Shown one piece after another: positions 41,201 to 50,200 of a stretch of 64,000 nt of DNA; the stretch's first letter is position 1; each line of letters starts with the position of its first letter. A model generated the notes under the pieces. It had not been told where the DNA came from, searched no databases, and saw only the letters and a program-made list of their open reading frames with translations. A program made the translations under genes and the position numbers. The stretch covers positions 1-64,000 of the forward strand of contig JAQMWT010000252.1 in the NCBI GenBank assembly GCA_029834535.1, in the 5' to 3' direction. This DNA comes from Chrysophaeum taylorii. Its lineage: Eukaryota; Sar; Pelagophyceae; Pelagomonadales; Pelagomonadaceae.

Positions 41201-44200
41201 AACTCGATAGCCTCGTGGTCGACAGACAAGACGTAGGAGTCGTCGAGGGCTGAGCCGTCCCAATTCACGGTGGCCTCCAACGACGTCCCAAAATTCTCGC
41301 CGACGATCGTCACCGCGTAGTCGCCGTCGTCGCCGCCTTCCGTCGATAGCCCGCAGGCGTCAGACGTCCATCGGTCGCACGTCGCGGTCACAGAAGAAGT
41401 ACAATCGTCACTACCAAAGTCGTCATCATCATCATCATCATCATCGCCGTAGCACGTGGAAAACAGGACGTCCTCGTCGTTGGCGCCGCCGGAGAAGTAG
41501 TAGAAGCGGGGGGGTTCGAAGGAGAAGTTGGCGACGCCTTCGGAATTCGCGCAGGTCCACGCGAGGTCGATATCCGCGCACAAGGTGAGGGACGTCTTGA
41601 GGTCGCCGTCCGCCTGACCCTCGGGCGACCTGAGAGTTATGCTCGCGTCGTCGTACGAGGTGACGTTCAAAGAGGTGAACGAGTATTCTCCCGAGTACGA
41701 GGTCATCGAGAGCTCGTAGTTCGAACCCGTGCCGAGATTCGTGCCGTTCAGCGTCAGCGCGGTGCCACCCTTCGTCTTGGCTTCGTCGGGCGTGAGGGAA
41801 ATCAAGTACGGCGATTTGTACGAAATCAAGGCCGTCGCGTTCTGGTCGCCCGCTGCTACCGTGAACAAGTGCGTTCCCTGACCTCGACCAACAGACAACG
41901 AGAGTTCGGTGTGATCGCCCGCGTCGTCGTCGTCGTCGAGAACGAGCCAAGTCCCGACGGGCGTCCACGAAACGGTCGGCGACGTTCCAAAGTTGTATCC
42001 GTAAACTGTGAGATCGCCACCAGCCGTGTGTTGCACGGTCTCGGGGTTCCAGCGCGTGATGACCGGCGGCAAGAAATCAACCGGCTCGACCTCGTCGTCG
42101 CGATAAAGAGTCGTCGACTGATCGTCGACCCGGATCGTCATCGATTCCGCCGTCCCGACGCCCGCAGCAACCTTGATGGTGAGGTTCGTGTGAATCACCG
42201 AATAAACCGAATACGTCACGTCTGACGACGACGAAGCGAGGCTGACGACGTCGGCAACTCTGCCGAAATTGTAGCCGTAGAGATATACCGTACCGCCCGT
42301 GGTGTTGACTCGGGGCGGCACGATCTGCTGGACGACGGGCGCGTTGTAGTCGACGTAATGGACTTGGGAGAGATTTCCAGAATACGAAGATCGACCGTTC
42401 GAGTACACGACGACCATGTTGTCGGTGCCGTACCCTTGTGGTATTTCGAACGTGACGGACCGAACGGTGCGCGTCGCGTCCGGAAAGTCTGAGGTAACGT
42501 CCGTTCCGCCGGAAATTACGGTAGCTTCGAAATCTCCGACGTAGACCGCGAGGTCGTCGACGTCCGAGGACACGTAGTACCCAGCCAGCGTACAGTTTTC
42601 CGTCAGTCCGCTCCCGGGAATATCGAGGGCATCCGTTCGGTATCCGTCCGAGTCGCACGAGTAGTCTTCGTATCCGTACATCAGAAGCGGCGACGAATCT
42701 TCGAACCTCACGGTGTTCGATGTCGCGCTTCCTACCGCTACCGTGACGTTGCCCGAATCTCCCGTGTACGTGAGAGTGATGCGCTCGTGGTCCCACGTCG
42801 AAACTGATTGAGCGACCGAGTCGACGTAGAGGGTACCAGAGAGCGCAAACGAAGTGCCCGTGATGACAAGGTCCGTAGTTCCGCTCGCGTCGCCGTCGAC
42901 GTTTGAAACGGCAGATATGTACGGATCGGAATACGTGAAATCCACGGAATTAGAACTTTCGGATATTGAAGTTTCGTCGGAAGATTTTAATTTTACGTAC
43001 AGCGTCCTCGACTGGTCGGTATCGTCCATCTCCGGCAGCGTAAAGTCAAAACATTCTGAAGACGAAGAAGAAGAATCGTCGCCAGTGCTGCTGCTGCTGC
43101 TGCTGCACTCGTAGACGTAGTCGGACGTGAATTCGGAATATCTCGCATCGCCGTCGATCGCTTCTAAGTCGTCGTCCCAATAGACGGATAGCGTGATATC
43201 GGACGCGAGATATCCCAAGTTCGTCCCCGAAATGACCAGAGTATCGCCGCCCGACGACGTTGCTGTCGAGGGCGAAATCGACGACAGCACCGGCACAACG
43301 TAAGAGGAGGTCTCGTCGGACTCGTCCGAGCTCTGGCCGTCCACCGTCACGATCCATGTCATCGATGTTCCCAACCCGGGTGCCGTGCGACACGCTATTT
43401 CGCTGTCCGGGCGGACGACGCTGCAGTTTCTCGCCGTCCATTCGGTTCCCGAGGGACCGTACGTCACCTCGTCTAAAGTCGACGAGTCTTCGCCGAAATT
43501 TTCGCCATAAATAATCACGACCTCGTCGCCGGCGTACGCGGCGTCGGATCTACCGGCGCCGGCGAGACCCGTAATCGAAGGTTCTTCCGTGTCTGTCGAC
43601 GCCACGTCAGAAGCCTGACCGTCGATCACAACAGTCCAGAGATGATCCGTTCCGGTCGCCGGCACCGTCGTGCAGTTGATCGCGTAGTGGCTGACGGTCA
43701 CGTAGCATTCGCACGACGCGGTGGGCGCCGTCGTTTCCGTCGGCGCGGTCGAGTAGGTTGGCGATTCCGTGTAGCTCGGGGCGGGCTCGGACGGTAGGGG
43801 TGTCGGAGTCGGGCTCGGGAGCACCGTTGGCGCGTCTGTTTCGACCATCAGCAAATCGCGACCCCTACTTCGTTTTGGAGACGCGACACTCTTCGTCGTA
43901 GGACGACGACGACGACGACGAAAGCTACGAGAGGCGGTACTCCTCGTCTCCTCCCGGGTGGCTTGTTTGATGATCATCTTGGCGCGCTGGGAGGTCGGGG
44001 AGTGCCTCTGCTTCGCAGAAGTTTTTATTCCCTTTTGGAGGTGGGGCCAGGCCCTGCCCGACGCCAGGGACACGACGGGCTCCGAGTGCCAGGGACCGCG
44101 AACCGTTGTTGTTCTCCTATGCGGCGTTCTTCCTTCGCGCAGCAGCCGCCTCGTCGTGACGCCCCCGTAATCCAAGCTGACGTCGCACGCGACATACCTG

Positions 44201-47200
44201 TCCGGGTCCTCTTCGGGGCCGTAGTAGACCGCATCGATCGCGTCGGCCGAAACCGTCCCGAAGTTCGTGCCGTATATCAAGACCCACTCGCCGCCAGCAG
44301 CGAGCTGGCCGGAGCGGTCGTCGTTCGAATCCCACGAACCGACGTAATAGCTGACCGTCGGCGCGCCGTAGGAGATGTTCGTGTCGTAGGAAATGTCAGA
44401 GTCCTGGCTTCCAACCGTCACTCGAGCGGCCAGGTTTTTTCCGGTTCCAGCAACGGTGTAACACCCGATCTTCGTGTGAGACACGACGACCGCGCAGTCG
44501 GAGGCGACGTATTCGGTACCAGAAGGTCCGTACGCGACGGACGGCGATAAGACTTCGGTCGTGGGCCCGAAATTGGTGCCTTGGATGTAAAAGTACTCGT
44601 CGCCCGCCGTCGTCCCGCCGCTCGCCCCCACGCCCCCGACGATGTCACCAGTAGTTGCAATCTCCGGCGCCGCGTACGACGCGTACGCCGACGACACGGA
44701 CGATTCTATGTCGGAGCGCGTCGCGACCCACACGAGGTCCGCTCCAACTCCGGCGGCAGAATCGCAGACGGCCCTCGTGTGAGCGACGGTGACTTCGCAC
44801 GATGAAGCCGCGTACTTCGTCCCGGATCCCGTCACGGGACCGTAGGTTGCCGAGAAGTCCGAGGCGGTGACGGGACCAAAGTTCGTGCCGTTCAGGTACA
44901 GAGTTTCGCCGCCAGCCGTGGAGAGGTTTGTGGCCGGGGCGCCGCCAGAGTAGGAGATGCTGGTGATCGAGGGGGCTTGGTGGGAAACGTCTGATTCGTA
45001 AATCCCAGAGGTCAACGAGGAGTCGGCGTCGGCGTCGAGGCCGACTTCGGCTTCCCAATAGAGCGGGCCGCCGTAGCCATCGCCCGTCGTGCACTCTATC
45101 ACGGTGCTCGAGTACGAGGCGAGAGCGGCGGTATCGGACGTGTAGGGCCCGACGACCGCCACAGAATCGCACTCGAAATCGGCCGCGGAATCGTCGTCGT
45201 CGGAAAAGTCGGATAAGCCGTATAATACGTCGATCGCGTCTTCGAGGTCTGCGCTGCAAGCGTACGAGCCGTTCGTTCCCTCGAAAGGCATCAAATCGCA
45301 CGTTTCGTCGGCGCCAACGCACTCGCCGCCGCAGGCCTGGTGCTCGCAGTAGATCGTGCAGTAGGGCGGAAATCCCGTTCCGTTCAAAGTCACGGTCGCT
45401 CCGCCGGCCGTAGGAAGCGCGGTCAGAGTATCGCCGCTCGCACTCGCAATAGACACGATCTCGTCGATCGAGGGCGTCGCGTAGCTCGTCGTCGCGGATG
45501 CCAACGTCGACCAGATCCACTCCAAAGCACCATCATCCTCGTCGACGCCGCGGAGCGTGACGTTCCAGGTGTGATCCGAGCCGACGCCCTCGTCCGATAA
45601 ACATTGAATTTCGGTGTTGACGACCGTGACGCTGCAGTTGCGCGCGTAGAACCGCGTGCCAGTGGTCGCGTCGTAGTAATTCGCCGAGACGTTGACGTAT
45701 ATCCACGTTCGATCCGTGGGACCAAAGTTCGTGCCAACGAGAGTCACCGTTTCCCCCCCTAGCGTCCCGAGAGTGCTGGGGGTAATCGCGGTGACCGCGA
45801 GGTCGTTCACGTCGGTTACGGTGATCGTCACGTTGGCGTAGTCCGAATATCCTTCGGTTGTTGAAGATTCGTAAACTTTCACCCCAAAAAAGTACGAACT
45901 GGTCGTTTCGTAATCTAAAGTTTCGGTGATATAGATATTTCCCGCCGCCGCGATAGCAAAAGGATATCCCGACGCGTTGACGAGCTCGTACTTCAACAGA
46001 TCGCCGTCCTCGTCGGTCGCGGAGACGGTGCCGACGACCGTGGTGGACGCGGCGTCCTCGGCAATCGCGAAGCCGTACGACGAATAGTCGAATATCGGAG
46101 CCTCGTCGACGTCTTTCACCGTAACCGTGAGATCCGTCGTGTCGTTCAGCCCCGTCGAATCCGTGACGGTGATCGAGATATCGTAGGAACTCTCAGTTTC
46201 GTAGTCCAGAGACGACGCGAGCTCGAGCCTGGCTGCGATCTGGCCGTCGGCGTCGTCAGTATACGTCACCAGCGAAAACGGGGACGACGATTCGTCCAAT
46301 CTTCTTCTTCTTTCGTTTTTTGAAGTGGTGGTGGACAAAGAGTACGTGAGGTATCCTAGGTCGTAGAAGTCGTCGTCCGACGCGGTGATGTTGGTTCCTA
46401 TTTTGTGGCCGAAACCCGCGTCTTCGTCGACGTAAAAGTTGTCCGAATTGATGGTATCGAGGACTGGTGCTTCGGGTTCGTCGATCAGAGTAATTGCGAA
46501 GGTCGCGTCCGCGGACGAAGGATACGTATACGAATCCGTGATGCTCGCGACAACATAAAACTTGTGAGACGCAAACGCTTCGTAGTCGAAATAAGAAGAT
46601 TCGGCCACCGAAAGGTTGCCGGAATTGACGTCGAGAGATATCGCATCCGCTGCTGCGGTCGGCGCCGTCGAGACCACCGCAAACGACACGGACTGGTCGT
46701 CGTTCGGGTCTAGACCGCGAATCGTCCCTATCCACGTGCCGTCGGCCGAATTTTCTCCCACAGAAAAGTTCTTCGAACCCTCGAAATACGGTGCTTGGTT
46801 GTACGCTTCGTAGACGACAGCAATCTTCAGCGTCGCGGTGTTGGCGGAATAGTATTTCTCGGGCGTCGACGTCTCTCGCGCCGACACGAGATAAGTGAAG
46901 TTGAAGTTTTCGTCGAGCGCGGTGATGTCTTGGGCCAGCACCACAGACACGGCGCCGGAGGAGTAGGTGGTGAACGACAAAATCTCCTCCGGAACAAAAC
47001 CGCCAGCAACCGTAAGATTCGCGTACTCGGTACTAATCGTCTCGTTGAAGGTGAGGGTGTCGGACTCTGGGTCCGTGCCGGAGAGCGTCCCCAGAGACCC
47101 GCCAACATCAGTGTTTGTCGGCAGCCACATCAACTGCGAGGTGGCGGACGGTTTCTCGTTGACGTCGAGAATGGAAATTGTGTACGTCAGGTTCGCCGAC

Positions 47201-50200
47201 AGCCCGCCACCGTCCGCGACGATCACGGTGACTTCGTACGAGTCGTCGTCGGTTTCGTAGTCAAAATCCTGAAGCGCGACTACGTATGCTCCGTCGACGT
47301 CGAAGTAATCGTTCTCGACGACAGAATACGCCAGAGTCCCGTACGTGGTGTTCGCGTCGTCCGGATCGGACGCGTAATCGCTCAGCAAGAAGTCGACGTA
47401 ACTACTGGTCATCACGATCCCGCCAACTCCCGAGTTTTCGTACAGCACTAAATCCGTCTCGTACGCGTCCAAGGATGGCGCCTCGTTCACGTCCTGGACC
47501 ATCACGATTATCTCGGCGGTGTCGGAGGCAGCGGGCACGCCCGAATCCGTCACCTTGTAGGTCAGCGTGTAGGTGGTTTTGCTTTCGTAGTTGAAAGCGA
47601 ATCGGCCGTCGAGCGTTGGCAGCGAGTCGGAAACAAACGCCACCGACCCAGAGACGTCGGGGTCGTCGGCAATGATGTAGTACGACAAAGACTGCGAGCC
47701 GTCGGCGACGTCTTGGTCGTAGACCGACACGTTGCCTACGACGTAGGTTGGGGAAATGTTTTCGTCGACGTAGAATATGGAGGTGTTCGCGACCGGCGCG
47801 TCGTTCGCGTCCGCGATGGTGACCGTCCAGTTACCCACCGTAGACGCGGTGCCGTCGAAAGCGCTGACGCCCACCGTAAATTCTCGCGAGGGGTGCGACT
47901 CGTAGTCCAGAGCGTTGCGAACTCGCCGGCTCGACGCGGTCGAGGAAATCGACAGCTCCCCGCGTTTTTTGGTGACGGCAAAAAGCCACAAGTATGATGA
48001 TGATGATGATGACGACGAGGAATCTGCAACGAACGCGTAGGACAGGTTGTAGACGAGCGTATCGCCGTCCTCGTCTGTGGCCGTGACGGCGCCGACGTCG
48101 TCGCCCGGGGACGCGTCCTCGTCCACAGCATAAGAAGAAGAAGTCGTCGAAAATTCGGGGGCGTCGTTTTCGTCCAACAGCTTGAGGGTCACCGAGCAGG
48201 TGTCCGCGAGACCGCCAGAATCTGTGACCGTCAAACCAAAACCAGCGTACGTGACTTGCGATTCGTAGTCGAGCACGCTGGAATTCGCATACAATTCGCC
48301 CGACGTCGCGTTGATCGCGAGGATGTAGGACCACGGATCCGTCGAGATAGACCACGTCAGCGTGTCGCCCGCATCAGGATCCGTCGCGTTTAGGCTTGAT
48401 TGATCGGTTAGGGTCCCTATTTCCGAGTTCTCGGGCAGGTAGACGACCACGGGACAAGACTCGTGAATCACCGGAGAATCGTTGACGTTGTCTACGACGA
48501 CCGTCACTGCGATAGAGTCGCAGAGACCACCATCGTCGCAGACGTCGATGCACAACGTAAACGGATTGTCGTCGTCCGAGGCGTCGAGCTCGTCGTCCAG
48601 CACGTAGAGCTGACCGCCGCAAGTTTCGATGCCAACAGACGACTCGGCATCGGTAGAAGAACACGTCGAGTTCATGGAAAACAATAAGGACTGCATATTA
48701 GAGTCCGAGTCGGTGCAGTAGGCGTCCAACGCCGTGCCAATCAAAGTATACAAATCCGAGTATTCGTCGACGCTAAAGGTGACGTTGCTAGGATCACACG
48801 TCGGCGCGTCGTTCTCGTCCGCGACGTCGACCAACACCGTACAATAAGCGTAGGCCGTTGGGTAGTAAATGTCGTAGTCGGTCTTAAAATAAGTCGGCGC
48901 CGGCGTGTAGGAGGCCGTCGGGGCGGGCGTCTCGTCGTCCGACTCGACTTGGGTGCCGTTCACCGTGATCTTGTTCCAGTAGTGATTGCCGTAGTCGTCG
49001 CGATACGTCTGAACCCCGACCATCCCCGTGTCGAAATTCGAATCCGTCGCCGACAAGGTCACGTACGGATCGCCGCTGGTGTCGTCTTCCTGCCAGATCT
49101 GGCACAACAAGCTCGAACCGTCCAAGGTGAACTTCATCGAATACCATTTTTGTGGTTTGTATTCGAACGCGTCGTCCGTTTCGGCCAGGGTAGTGCCCGA
49201 GCCGTCGCCTTCTGGATAATACTTGATGATCAAACTAGCGATGTACTCGGTCTGGTCGGTCCACAAGTTGCACAAATAACCGTTGAGATATTTTGTTTTT
49301 TCGATGTTCTCGGTCGGCCACGACTGGACGCGCCCCCAGATAGCCATGTTCCTGTAAATGTTGGACTGGCGTTGGAGCACGGTGATCGTAGTTTCGGAAT
49401 TATCATAGATCGTGCTGGTCCCAAAGACAGAGACGTAATTTGCGTCGTCAGACATCATCGTGCACGACTTGGAGTTGTTGACCGAGTCGTCGGTGACGTT
49501 GAACTCGAAGGTCCCCGACCTCGTGTCCCAGGTCCTCGAAAACGCGTGATATAACTCGGTCTCTGCTTCGCAGGCGTTGGACGACGCGTCGTCGCAGGAC
49601 GCGACAGTGCACGCGTCGCCGGACCCGTCGGTGCACTTGGCGTACAGCTCGAAGTCCTTGCCCGTGTCCAATTTGTACGTCACGATCGCGTAGTCTTCGC
49701 CAATACACTTCCAATCGTGCGTCCCGCACGTCGAATACTCAGAATCTTTCGTCGTGTAGGTCTTGTTGCCGCACACCACCTGCACGAAGCCGTCGCCCGA
49801 AGTCCATTCGGTGCCAGGCGTGCACTCGTCGTTGCCGCCGTACTCGAGAGAAAGCGTAAGAATCTCGGACGCGTACGGAGCGTTGCAGAATTCGATCGAA
49901 TCAACGGAAGACGAGGACGAAGAGTCGGACGGGAGCTTGGCGAGGAGGGTCGCGTAAAACTGCGAACACTTATCGTAGTCGACGGAGGTCGAGGCATACA
50001 GCTCCCCCGACGACTCGTTGACGCGCAGCGTGGAGTTGTAGTCGCAGGTGGCGTCGATCGCGGTAGCGACCGCGTCCTCCGCGGCTGCGATCGTGATTTC
50101 TGAGCCGTAAAGTTCGGCCCCAAACACCATCACGTCGTCGTAGTATTTAGCGCCTCCGGCGCCGTACCACACGGTAGTCGACGAGGTCGAGTCGTCGACG

